From Macrothele yani (taxonomy: Eukaryota; Arthropoda; Arachnida; Araneae; Macrothelidae): a stretch of DNA of 64,000 nucleotides. The DNA is taken from the NCBI GenBank assembly GCA_039090855.1, contig CM077002.1, positions 81,348,194 to 81,412,193 of the forward strand, written 5' to 3'. The notes under the pieces are model-generated. The model was not told where the DNA came from, did no database searches, and saw only the letters and a list, made by a program, of their open reading frames with translations. Made by a program: the position numbers and the translations under genes. Of the stretch, positions 22,789 through 34,084 are shown one piece after another (within the stretch, counting starts at the first letter, position 1; the number at the start of each line of letters is the position of its first letter).

Positions 22789-23371
22789 GAAAATGATGTG
22801 CTTATACACGTGGTATAACTTTATCGACAATCAATTTGCTCTTCCCTTCACAGGTCAATAGGACATTCCCATATCAGAGAATCGGATGGAAAACCTCTTT
22901 TTGCACTCTAGTGTGAGTCCATGAAAGTGATTATACTTGAACGTACTATTTATCCTGATGCATAGTTTTCCGTTATTTCTCATAGTTTTTGCTAGAATCT
23001 AAGTTTTCAAGTGTCTGATTTGAAGTAATGTTTTCATGTTTTCAAAAAAGGCAATGAGTTCTCCTGTAATCCTGTTAACATCCAAAACGTTATAGCTTTT
23101 CTGCATCGATGTCAACACGTTACAATTCTCCGGCGTTGCAGTAATTCACTTAAAAAGATTTTTAGGAAGGCGATAATAATCTGAAAAACTTATTTTAATT
23201 ATTGGTCTCCAAAGTACTGTTATCTATTCTTTGTAGGCACTATCAAAACTTCGCTTGGGATTGCATCCCAAAAACAGAATTAGAGAAAAATGCCCACCGT
23301 TGTCTATGGGTTTGAAGCTATTATTCTCCGTAAGAATCTATTTTTGTGCATAATAATTGGAAGTGTGTCCT
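22789..23371. other. No recognisable gene
   Basis: AT-rich intergenic DNA between the 2.7 kb element and a minisatellite. No open frame of note. Confidence 0.5.
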
Positions 23372-23541
23372 AGTTTTGTACGGAGTATAGGTTAATCTTA
23401 GAGTATATTTTTGTACGGAGTATAGGTTTATCTTAGAGTATAGTTTTGTACGGAGTATAGGTTTATCTTATAGTATAGTTTTGTACGGAGTATAGGTTTA
23501 TCTTAGAGTATAGTTTTGTACGGAGTATAGGTGTCTTAGAG
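23372..23541. repeat. Minisatellite, 35-bp unit, about 4.8 copies
   Basis: TTTTGTACGGAGTATAGG recurs at 23374, 23409, 23444, 23479 and 23514, an exact 35-bp period. The copies are nearly identical, so this is a recent expansion. Confidence 0.95.
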
Positions 23542-26500
23542 GTTATTTCTCCGAGGTGAGGTCAATGTATCTTCATTTTGCACAGTATCTCTACTGCTAA
23601 ATGTCTTAATTGCTTGCATATCTAAAATTGATACCCAAAGAAATCTATTAATTTTCTAATCTTACCTGAAGCAAAATTTTCCTACTACCTTGTGCAAATT
23701 TTCAGTTTGACGACATCTCATTTTTTTACTTGTCGGATTGTTAGTTTTGTTCAAAATCGACTTGTTTGCTATATATATATATATTAACCATAATTCTATT
23801 TATTCCACTAAATATTATCATTTTTCATTTTGATTTCAGAAACTGTTTCATCATTCACTGGTAAAACCACTTTCGGCAGGCATGATACGCAGTACATTTG
23901 TACGTGGCGCAGCATCGGTCTCCTTGAAATCTAATTTAAAGCAGTGTTGTTAAAGCAGTGGACAGCTAATGCCGTGGCTAAGATTATTCAAAAGTTTTCA
24001 TATTTCTTCATATCAAAATTGCCTGCTAAATAGAATAAATTCGTAGTAAATTTCACAAGATAAACTCCAATTGTAGATATCGCAGTAGAGACACTATCTT
24101 TCCGCTGGACAACTGTAGCCATCAGCAATATTTTTGGCATGCTTTTTCATATTTTTCCATTCTCCCAATTTCTCTAAGTCGTTTACATGTTCATATTTAC
24201 ACCAAATTCTCTCTGTAAAATGGATTAAAAACTTTTCCTCTTACAAACAGTTGACACCGTTGCCGCCCGGATTATCAACATTTGTTCTTGATAACTCGTT
24301 TTCCTACTAGTTGGCACAAATACGTGTGTTTGTATTATGTATAACATCGCTGCTTCTAATTATCTGCTTAGAGAAGTATTTTCTTGATCGAACAGAAGGA
24401 TCATGATTAATTTTATTCAGCTGTTGTCTTGAACTATACACTTTTGTAGCGACTATACACTTTTAATGTGATTATGGTTTAGATGAAAACAAAAGTAGAA
24501 ACAGAAGATATTTTATTCTTCATACCGTGGACAAGAGGTGCGTGTGTGTGTGTTTTCTCAGACCATACTCTCTTTCGATGAACGTTCGCTATTGCGGAAT
24601 CAACGCACGGATTCCTTCCGAGAAAAAAATATTAAGTTTCCTGCGGAGCCGCTCTTGCTTCAGTTGTTGTTTGTTGTACTTCGAAGGCAGTCTGAACAAA
24701 TTTAACTTTCATTATCCTTTGACCTGAAAAAATATGAAAGAAAAAGAAATGAAAATCTCTTACAGCAAAGTCCGACGAGTATAACGGATCAGACAGCACT
24801 TCAAGAAGAAATTTCTAAATAGTTGGCAATCTTCATAAACGAAATTTGAGGACTAAATTTGTTGGGTTGCAAAGATACCTCTCTTGTGCTGCGGGTATTT
24901 GCGTTTCGACTAGTTTGCAGGCTTCAGGTATTTTTATGTATCAATTACTTGGAAGTATTATTGAGCGGTATCACTTTTTCTAGGTACCCTTTGTCAAAGA
25001 CTCACATTTTTCCAAAACGGAATCAAATGCTTTTCTCTACGGAGAGTGCTATTTTATGTTTTTAATTTTTTATTTATTTATTTATTTATTTTTTGCACCG
25101 AGGTTGGAGGTTACCATTATTTAATGGCTTGCTTGTTCTCAGTTTGAAAGTGATTTACCAGATGAGATGCCAAGGATTCCAGAATGTATCTCTCATTTGA
25201 ATGAAAGAGCACTTCATCGAAAGCCACTTTGCCAAAATTTGACCGAAAGTTCGTTTCAATAAAGGGTGGTTTTGTCGAAAAGGTTATTTTACCAAAAGGC
25301 CATTTTACCAAAAGACTATTTCGCCGAAAACTACGTGTTACTGAAGGGTATATGACGTATAGCTCTGTTTTGCCTTCTTTATGAATTTACGTTTTCTTAT
25401 GTGAATTTCGCTACTTCTCGGTTAAACATTTTTAATTGAACGGTACGTTTCTTCCCCTAACAGCTAGCACATTTCGGCTACGCAGACAGTGAGTTGGAGC
25501 AAAATAAAATGAAAACGTTGAATGAATGTTGAGAGTGGAGTGTAAAGATATAAAGAGACTGTAAATAGATTGTGGAGCTTTGATATTGCTGAAGAAATTA
25601 AAGTTTCTTTAATTTACGTGAATCATCGAAGCATTGCTGTTTTGTTTGAGCTCTGTGTTGCTACCAGCGAGTTATTTTGTGGCAGTAGATTATAATAATA
25701 TCCTTTGAACTTCCCGTAAGTGGAAGAATAAAGGAAGAAGTAATCGTTTTGATGATTTTTCCTAACTGATAGTTAGTATTTACTCATTTATTCCACAAGT
25801 GATATATGTTTATTCACTGAAGGATAAGAAAGAGAGTTATCTCTGCAGTTCTCTAAAAACAATAGCTAATTAATTAAGCAACAGCTATCAGAAGTTCAAA
25901 CTTTAAGCGGTATTTTCATAAAAAAAAGTCACTTTCCCAGAAGATCATTTTATCGAGATGATCATTTCACTTAAGACATTTTATCAGTTTTATTGCAGTG
26001 AAAGAAACAGTTATTGCAGTAATCACTGTTATATTAAGTCATTTGGATAAAATGTCGATGCTGCATAATTTAGTTTTCATACCATATTTTATTTACAAAT
26101 GTTGTTCTGATCAATTTTCTTCGGAATACTTTCACGCAGAAATGTAATAAGTTTGGCGTAAGTGGAGTGACTTATTTATTTTGTAACTGCTAAATATAAA
26201 GTATAAAATTTCAGGCAGCTTCCTTCGTTGCACGATGCCTTAAAACCTTAAAAACTTAAAAAAGTTAAAACCCTCACAAGTCCATAAGGAGTTCATTTGA
26301 TTGTTAAAAAATTAAAACATTAAAACATGAGACCTTTCGGGCTTCCACAAAGCCCATCTTCAGATGAATGAAACAATAGCACAAATGGGGAAGACATATA
26401 AGTATGCATTTGTCGTGTAACTGATGACGTAGTAAAACGGGCAGGTTTTGGATGCGCCGTAGACATAGTAACAAGTTTGTAGTCCAATAAATCGTTGTCT

Positions 26501-26602
26501 TATAACGAAGAGATATTTTGGTGGAAAATAAGTCAAAGTTATAGTTATGCCAACCCTGTACACAACTGAAAAGGAATATTTCAATTAATACAAAAGAAAA
26601 AT
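23542..26602. other. No recognisable gene; several low-complexity patches
   Basis: It contains a TA microsatellite at 23771-23785, a GT run near 24538, a TTTA repeat at 25074-25091, a loose tandem of CATTTTACCAAAAG-like units at 25255-25335, and an AAAACCTTAAAA-rich patch at 26235-26310. The open frames 24527-24727, 24859-25065 and 25117-25311 have no recognisable family motif. Confidence 0.55.
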
Positions 26603-26720
26603 ATAACAGTTCAAATTGTTTGGTATTTAAAGTCCATTAAGTATTAATATATGAGGAAAATGTAACAGTTTAAGTTGTTTAATATTTAAAGTCCATGTGG
26701 TATTAATGTGTAAGGAAAGT
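26603..26720. repeat. Tandem duplication, 59-bp unit
   Basis: TAACAGTTCAAATTG at 26603 recurs as TAACAGTTTAAGTTG at 26662, with matching TATTTAAAGTCCAT and GTATTAAT blocks. It is two copies with a few differences. Confidence 0.88.
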
Positions 26721-26896
26721 TCCTAATCACTTCACCAAAAGAGCTGATGGGTCGCTTTAAATATCTGTGTGAGAGAACGAGTGCAACATAATATACATAA
26801 ATCCAAGTCGATTAACAAATACATCAAATCTGGTAGTTGCATAAACATAAATTGTGTTTTATCTTCCGTGCTTATCGAAGGGTTTCATTCCATGTA

Positions 26897-28172
26897 TTGG
26901 GTTGGTGCAAATGAAATGTCCGGCAAGGGACCTGCACACGTGGACTGCGAGAACGGAAAAGTAGGACAACTTACCTAGGCAAAATAATCCTCCTCGGTAT
27001 CGACACACAGTTGTCATGTGTCCGGCGAGGCCATGATCCCGGAACGAAAAACGTCTTGTGGCTGGGACCCGAAGAAATCGTCAACTGCACGTTGAACCTC
27101 GTTGTCTGTCGTGAACTGCTTTCCCGGACAGGAAGTTATCCAGGCGATGAAATAGATGACAGTCTGTCGGAGACAAGTCCGGGGAATAGGCCAGTGCCTC
27201 ATAGCCCAAGGCACTTAGTGTCAGCATCGTTCGTTGTGCGACATGAGGGCGGCCGTTGTCCTGGAGCAGAAGAACACCATGTCTGTTGACCAAAGCCGGT
27301 TGTTTCTGCAGCGATTTTCGGTGCATCTGGTGTAATTCAGCACAATAACGTTCTGAAGTGATGGTTTGGCCTCGTGCCAAGAAATTCCGATGAATTATCC
27401 TGGCAGTGAACCACTAGACAAGGAGCATCATCTTCTTGATGTGTAGGGGTGACTTAGGATGCCGGCCAGCAGGCTACGCCTTGCTTAACCATCGTGCAGA
27501 TTGTTTCCGATTATCGTAAAGGACCTACTTCTCGTTGGAGGTGACGATTACATGCAGTAGAGGTTCCTGTTTATTCCTGGGAAGCAGCGACGTGCAGATT
27601 TCCAGACGCCTAGTCTTGTTGTCAGTTGTCAACTCATGCGGCAGCCACATGTCCAGCGTTTTTACCTTACCCAGCTTAGCCAGACGTCAAACAACTGTCG
27701 TGTGGTCGACAGCTACATCTGCCGCTATCTTATGACACGTTTATGGGGGGTCCGCTTCAACCACACGTAACAGAACATCGTCAGAAATAGCAACAGGTCG
27801 GTGACTACGTGCTTCGTTTTGCAGGTCCGTATCGCCGCTTCGAAACTTCACAAACCATCGCCGAATGGTTCGTTCGTTGGCTGTATTCTCCCCAAACACT
27901 TTCTTAACGTTTCGATCTGCAATTCTTGCAGAATGGCTCAGCTTAAATTCATACAGGAAGATGATTCTCAAATTCGTCTGCATGTTTCCCTTGCAAGCCA
28001 CGTTACGTTCAAACAAACCACGTCTGAACGTTGTCTTTCACACACGTGCTAGCTATTTATAGTAGCTCTGTGACGTAATATCCCCAACACCTGTGGATGG
28101 TTCTATTCCGTTGTGGTGGGGGCCGGTCTCCCCTGCTCGTTCGCGCCGTACATTTCATTCGCACCAACCCAA
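26897..28172 (-). mobile_element. mariner-family DNA transposon, 1276 bp, complete ends
   Basis: The ends are TTGGGTTGGTGCAAATGAAA at 26897 and its inverse ending GCACCAACCCAA at 28172, matching over about 28 bp. They are flanked by TA at 26895-26896 and 28173-28174, the mariner target duplication. The length equals the typical ~1.28 kb of mariner elements. It encodes a decayed transposase on the minus strand and directly abuts a Penelope-like fragment on the right. Confidence 0.94.
26975..27983 (-). pseudogene. mariner transposase, inactive
   Basis: This is the SETMAR-type mariner transposase family, a DNA-binding helix-turn-helix pair plus a DD34D catalytic domain. From ATG 27983 the frame reads LRIIFLYEFKLSHSARIA, NTANERTIRRWFVKF and VAISDDVLLRVVEADPP. 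Further on it shifts. VTSNEK followed by a stop and VLYDN corresponds to the usual VTCDEKW, so the first catalytic Asp is Asn and Trp has become a stop. The 27081-27380 part has TITSERYCAEL, LLLQDNGRPHVAQ (second Asp) and YSPDLSPTDCHLFHRLDNFL (third Asp). The tail CVDTEEDYFA ends at 26975. Several frameshifts are present. Confidence 0.92.
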
Positions 28173-28217
28173 TAGAAGTTATGATGTCGAATATATTTCA
28201 CGGTTGTTTTCATAGAG

Positions 28218-29240
28218 TTACTCGGTGGGAGGAGGTGTAACTAATTGTCTCCACGGCATCGGGACAAAAATAGGTGCGTCATCATTACAACAGGTGAATC
28301 CTTTGCTGATTATAAACAGACTCTCCGTAAATAGCAGAGATGATCTTGTGCATGGTGTCACTAGAATATTGGCTTTTTCCTGAATTGGGTTATGCGTTCC
28401 TTCGGCAACCTTTCGTGCTAATGAGGTCTTGATTGATCCGTTTTTGACATCGTATTTGTGTTCCTTTAATCTTGACCCCAATGAGTGCTCGGTTGATCCT
28501 ATGTACAAGCTGTTAGGCATATCTTCTTCTAGACTTTTTAGTAGAATGCTTTTTACGCCGTATAAATTATCCTTTGCCGCGGTCCTTTTTGGCCATTGCG
28601 TTAATACATATATTGTTGGTTTTAATGCCATAATCAAGTCCATAATTCCTACAAGCATTTTTAGGACTGTGGAGACCAATGCGTAATATGTCATTAACCC
28701 GACGTACCTGCTTTTCCAACTGTCTCTTTGAAGAGTCGTTAATCTTTGTCTGTGTATTTTCGGTAGGATTTTGTTCACTGTGAATTCTGAGAAGCCATGA
28801 TCAATTGCAATCTCGAGTACCTTGAATATTTCGTTTCGTCGTCTATGAATGCTTGACGAATGAGTGAGAGCATGTCTCAACATAAAAGTAATGGTTAACA
28901 ATTTATTGCTCCTTGGGTGGGCAGATGCAGCTGGTACGTATTATGGTTCTCAAGGCTCTGGGTTTTCTGTATGCCGAATACTGGAGCTCGTTAGTAACCA
29001 AATCCCTTTCGATCAAAAATCCTAAAATGGCAAAGTGCCATCCTTCTCAAGTTCTACAGTAAACCTAATGGGTTCTTAAACTGAGAAGACAGATGTTCCA
29101 TAAATTTTGTTAGTTCTGTAGAGTCATCATTCCAGAGTAAAAGTGTATCACCCACATACCTTATGAAAAACATGGGTGTGGGTTGTATTCGTCCAGTACC
29201 TTGTCCTCAATATGTTGCAGGACTATCTCAGCAAGTACTT
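28218..29240 (-). pseudogene. Penelope-like retroelement fragment: RT end plus GIY-YIG endonuclease
   Basis: Reading the minus strand from 29240, the first part gives a reverse-transcriptase tail with FFIRYVGDTLLLWNDDSTEL (usual YVDD changed to YVGD), FMEHLSSQFKNP and FGIQKT, broken by frameshifts. The 28218-28901 frame (227 codons) follows with the connector FMLRHALTHSSS...RRRNEIFKVLEIA, then GVKSILLK, SLYIGSTEHSLGSRLKEHK, AEGTHNPI and EKANIL. This matches the order of Penelope-like elements, whose C-terminal GIY-YIG nuclease nicks the target. Here Lys stands where the Tyr of the first half-motif is expected. The element is 5'-truncated at about 29240, where a SINE begins. Confidence 0.75.
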
Positions 29241-29243
29241 TTG

Positions 29244-29440
29244 GCCGCCGCGGTGGCGCAGTGGTCTAAGTGATGGCCTCTGATCATTCGTCCGAAGGGC
29301 ATGGATGTTGTGTTTTTTTAACGGCACTGGCTCTCTCCATTCCCTGGAACCAGTAACCCTAAATTAGGGACGGGCGACTGCTTATAGCCCATTTAGTTGC
29401 TCGCGGTGGTCGGTAAACCTCGAATCAAAAAAAATTTTTG
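29244..29440 (+). mobile_element. SINE with intact A box but deleted B box
   Basis: It begins GGCCGCCGCGGTGGCGCAGTGG (family start and A box). The text runs ATCATTCGTCCGAAGGG straight into CATGGATGTTGTG, so about 24 bp containing the B box are missing. The body and the AAACCTCGAATCAAAAAAAA tail are well preserved. Without the B box, Pol III transcription should fail. If the deletion happened after insertion this copy is simply dead. Confidence 0.9.
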
Positions 29441-31312
29441 AGGGGGCTGAATCTCTCTCTAAATTGTACGATGGAACTTAAAAAATGAGTGGTTCTGAAC
29501 GAGTTTTAAAGCACCAATAATCGATTGAATTTCCTGAGACTCATGCCCCAGAGATATCAGTTTAGATTGTAAAAATAAGGTCTTCACGCTGTAGGTCTTC
29601 ACTCTGCTACAGAAATAAGATTTTCACGCTGCTAAATATAAGTAGTAAATCACAAATAATTCGTTATCATAAATTGATAATAATTGTGGTCCTCTGTTTC
29701 AAATAGAGTTATTTTAAATATGAACCACTTTATTCACCTTATTTGCCTTACCGTCATAAACCTCGACTTAAGTCATCTGTGTTTGAGATAAATTTCAAAA
29801 AAGAAAATCTCTTACAACATGTACGAAAACTATGGAAAGAAGAGTAAAAGTTCTGAGAACTGCTTGAAATAAAACATTCGATAAACTAAGCAATCGTTTA
29901 AGTGTGAAACAGCCTTTCGGTAAAGTGGTCATTTCGATAAACGAAAACCGAAGTGACCTTTTCGGTGCAGTGACCCTTGGTTGAAGTGGTCATCAGAAAA
30001 ATGGATTACGCTCATGGCCAACCCTTTGTGAGGCAAGTGATCTTCCAGTTTCTTCTGAACGAAATGTAACGAAAAATTTTTGTGTGTTGCAGAAAAATGC
30101 TAGCGATATGTCCTTTCCAAATGTCCTACTACTGCTGATTCAAGTTAAACACCACTTATCCGAAAGCTTGGGGTCGGGAGGGTCTCGGATTTCGGATCAT
30201 TTTTAGTTTGAGAGTATTTGCATATAGCTTACCAATATACGTAATAAAGTGACTGGGAATATAATATAACTGAATATTATAATATATATGTAACTGAATA
30301 TTATATTTCATAAAGCATTTCTCGAATGAATCGTTCGCGATTCGTTCCAGAAGATCCAAACAGCAAACTGAGCCATTTCCGAGAGGTCCTTTAATGAAAA
30401 GAATCGACTTTGCAAAAGAGCTGATTGCCTCAAATAATAAGTCAGAATCATCGATGAACATTTGATGTTTCACTAGACATCAAATGTTAATCAAGGAGTC
30501 TCGGTGAAATGTTCTTGTTCCCGTCAGAAAACGTTAGCTTATTCAGAAGTGTAAAAAACGAAATAAATTTCTTGAACGTTTCGAAACCAACTTACATAAA
30601 AATGAGCAAAAAAACCTCCGAAAGATTTACAAATTAATTCAAACTGAAAATCATTCACTAAAACGAAAGAGTCAACAAACGACACACAAGGATCCGACTC
30701 AAAATTGATTCGTGAGAGCAGAAATGTTTCGCCAGAAGTGTCAGCGAACAAAACGAAGTATATTTTTTTGTGAGTGGAATAAATGGAATCTATTCTTTCA
30801 AAGGAAGCGATTTGCCTATCGCTACAAAATAATAAAATATCAGAACCTCGTCCAGGGTATCTGAGGTCGCGTGTCGTAACCGTCGAGGTACGGAGATAAC
30901 TTTTCAAAGCCTGGGAAACTTTCCCAGTGCCTTCTCAAAATTTTCGTTTGTGACCACATGTAGGCGATCAAAAAAAATATTCGCATTTAGGAGGTTTTCG
31001 GTTTGGGGATTGCCGTATAAAGGATGGTCAACTTATGTGGGCTGTATTGGCACTGCAATCGAACTTCCAAATTCTGATGCGATAAAATACGTAATTGAGT
31101 ACCGGACAAAATAAACGCTGTGTGTGTGTGGGTGTGTGTAAAAAACTGACAAAACAAAGCACTTTTATAGCGCATTTTTAGAAACAGTGCTGTGCTGCTT
31201 CAAATGAAACATTTAACAAAACGACTGATTTGCATTTTTAAGAGGCTACCCTGTTTCTGAAATGAAAAGCACTGTTATATCCACATGAGAATAAAACTTG
31301 CAGATCACATCT
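29441..31312. other. No recognisable gene
   Basis: AT-rich. It contains open frames of 105 and 122 codons (30156-30473 and 30539-30907, both minus) without recognisable motifs, and a TG-rich microsatellite at 31117-31139. A loose repeat of GTGGTCATTTCG-like units lies at 29925-30000. Confidence 0.5.
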
Positions 31313-31402
31313 TTCCCTGGAACCAGTGGCTCCAAAGTAGGGACGGGCGACTGCATATAGCCGATCGAGTTGCTCACGGTGGTCGTTAAACCTCCGAAAA
31401 AA
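31313..31402 (+). mobile_element. SINE 3' fragment (90 bp)
   Basis: Only the 3' half is present: TCCCTGGAACCAGTGGCTCC, AGGGACGGGCGACTGC, GAGTTGCTCACGGTGGTCG and TTAAACCTCCGAAAAAAAG. It is a 5'-truncated insertion ending in an A-rich tail. Confidence 0.88.
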
Positions 31403-33741
31403 AGATCACATCAGCCCATGATGTTATTTTAAAACGTAAAACTTATTCTTTACAAACAGATGATGGGTGAACTAATTTTGCAGTACGTATTTGTTAATGA
31501 CAGTTTCAGCCAATTCTTTAGTAGCCGAAAGAAGCACAGTATATAGCTGATGAGGTGATCACTACAGGCAATAATACATCGACATGAATTCTTATTTGCG
31601 AATACATTTATCCATGGAGTTGAGGAACAATTTGTATATCAACAGAGCGGACAAGAGCAAAGACAAAATATACGTTGAAAAATTGCGGTGATGTTCTGCC
31701 TTGTAATCCGAATTTCTGACAAACAACGCCTTAGGGCAGAACGCAATGTTTAGAGCGACAGCTGTTTGCATAGAATGGCATTTTGCCTCTCAAATTCCGC
31801 TTCAGTGTAACAGTTTTGTTAAAAATGGGTTACCTCGTGTTTGTAATTTCCTTAAATACTAAGGAATTCTCTGAATACTAAATAATTTATCGAAACCTAA
31901 ATGAATCTTGCAATATGCATTTCCTTTTATACTTCGGCATTCCGTCGTGGTCTCATTATCTTAACACAACAAGGGAACTCGTATGATGTATTTTAGAATA
32001 GTTGCAAACTAATTCCCCTTCGTCGCTCGTGTTGCTCCAAAAGGTTGAACACACGGCAATTCCTTTGAGTTCATCTTGTTTTCCTCCAAGAGGAAAATTA
32101 TTGATGAAACGAATCTGTAAAAATTCATGCCAACACTGAAACACCATTCTTGGTTTATTCATAATGAGATATCGGTAGGTGTATTTTAATGACGTTATTT
32201 CACTGAAACACTGAGAAACACTGAGTTCTTAATGAGACAAAGTGATTTCTAAAGCTGTGTCTTCGAACATATACGAAAAATTGGACTTACAGTTATTCTA
32301 TGTCGTTTAGGCGAATATTTCATGACTTTAAACTGTAAATTTTATATCAGCTGTGAACATTCTTATTACATTTTCCGAACTTAGATATAATCGACAGCAG
32401 AAATACAGAATAAAAGCCTAATCTGCAAGTTTACTCTGATATTTAAGACCGCTACTATTATTTTATATCACTATTTCAAGGATCACAGTTACAGTCGGAT
32501 AAATTTGAGTAGAAATGCTAAATAAACTCAAAATATTTTGTTCGAATCAAGATTCCTTGAAATTCTTGGCTTATTATCTCCCAGGTGCGTTTCAGTTTAC
32601 GAAAGAAAGAGTCTTCCTGGCATCGGTGCCTTCCTATGTTATTATTCAGAACACAAACAAAAATCGGTTTTATTCTTCCGCAAAGCTCCTTCTATGCTGA
32701 AACTATTGCAGCGATTTTTTTTTTCACTGAAAAGTTCTAAAATGCAAGGTACTCTCTCTTTCTCCAAACTGTAAGAACGACAAGTTAATATCTGCTGAGT
32801 AAACTGAAACTTCGATCGCTGTCAGGATTCCAACCCTGCATTTGTCGCACATACATGTTTGTAGACAGACCGCTAAAGTTTTATTGCACTATCTTAGAGA
32901 CTGCATTCTTCAGAAAACCTGCTTTTGCGTGAAGCGGGTAAAAAATGAAATTTCAGTTTTAACAGGACTTTTATTCTATACATACTCAAATTGCCGTTAT
33001 AATTTTCCTACTGGAGGAATTCTCAAGAATACTTGTTTTGGTATAACATATACCTTATAACGGTTGATAAACGATATGATATCTTCATGCTTAACTAGGT
33101 CACTTAATTTGCCTTACATAAGAGTATCTGATGAAATGTGAGGCAAACTAAGTGTGGTGTGCGAATGCAGTTCTCTAACCTTAGGACACATTCAGACGTT
33201 TTGGTCTCTGCATGATGTTTGATTATAACAAAGTCTAATAACAAAAACAAAAGAAGCTCAAATTTAGAAGCGCAAGGATTTTAGGACACTTCAGGGTAAA
33301 GGAGATATCGCAGTCAATTAATAACGTCTGTAGAAAGATATTATTAATCGAGATGAGCATCTGCACTATTGTTTCGAGCAAGCTGTTTTTCGAGCTGCCT
33401 ATCAGCGAGTTCACGACCACACTAGCCCTCGCTGCTTAACATCTCTCTCCAATGCGTGTGTCACATGATCAGTATTTCAATGGACGTTGTATTACCAGGC
33501 AAGGTAAGACAAGACTCACTACACTGAATACGTTTGTAGTTTAGGAAGAAAGTTAGAAGTCAGTTCACACACAAAGCGACATAGCATTTTAAAGGAGTGT
33601 CGTTTTCTTATCACAATATGCACATAATCTTGTTCATACATAAAAACTGTCCTATTTAAGACGCAAGGTTTTTTTCATCGTCCCAATTTAATGTGGCAAA
33701 TGATATATTGTTTGGAGGGCACCTGATATGATTCCTTATTG
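31403..33741. other. No recognisable gene
   Basis: AT-rich. The open frames 32515-32774 and 32842-33060 (plus) show no motif and no splice or promoter context that I can support. Confidence 0.5.
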
Positions 33742-33751
33742 TATTTAAGTT

Positions 33752-33958
33752 TGTTTTTCCTAATTGCAGATTTAACGACCATCGTAGTCAACACAATGGG
33801 CTATAAAAGTCGCCAGGGCCACTGGTTCCCGGGAAAGGAGAGAGCCAGTGCCGTAAGACAACAACAACATCCATGCCTCACCAGGATTCGAACCCGGAAC
33901 CCTCTCGCACGAATAATCACAAGCTAGCGCCTCGACCACTGCGCCACTGGAGCGGCAT
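33752..33958 (-). mobile_element. SINE, full length, with ~10-bp target duplication
   Basis: It reads from ATTTAACGACCATCGTAGTC through ACAACATCCATGCCTCACC and the B-box complement GGATTCGAACCCG to GACCACTGCGCCACTGG and GCGGC, so the tRNA head is present. TATTTAAGTT at 33742-33751 and TATTCAAGTT at 33959-33968 differ by one base and look like the target duplication. Confidence 0.87.
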
Positions 33959-34016
33959 TATTCAAGTTAAGGAAGGTGTTATCATGTATCTGCTGCTCGA
34001 TTTGTGCTTAGCGGGT

Positions 34017-34084
34017 TCATATTCAAGTACTTTTGTTTGTTGGAGGGTTTAACGACCAAAATGACCACAAATCGATGGACAATA
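34017..34084 (-). mobile_element. Partial SINE cut off at a Tc1 element
   Basis: A 17-bp flank (TTCATATTCAAGTACTT) and the SINE 3' end (GGAGGGTTTAACGACC, then a diverged stretch ending GATGGACAATA) run into the Tc1 element starting at 34085. The TA used by Tc1 corresponds to CTATA in the SINE. The same flank plus SINE start recurs on the far side of the Tc1 element at 35308. Confidence 0.7.

Noticed and set aside
23372..23541. CRISPR-like array
   Set aside because: The 35-bp units are contiguous without spacers, and the DNA is eukaryotic; it is a minisatellite.
25225..25335. Short regulatory-looking repeats (CATTTTACCAAAAG)
   Set aside because: Loose low-complexity tandem with poor conservation; similar patches recur at 25925 and 29925 but do not form a defined element.
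30140..30220. Possible pogo/Tigger end (CTTATCCGAAAGCTTGGGG and GGATTTCGGATC)
   Set aside because: Only short resemblance to TATCCGAA-type terminal repeats; no matching inverted end or transposase was found.
30539..30907. 122-codon minus-strand open frame
   Set aside because: No recognisable motif, no neighbours and an AT-rich background in which frames of this length occur by chance.
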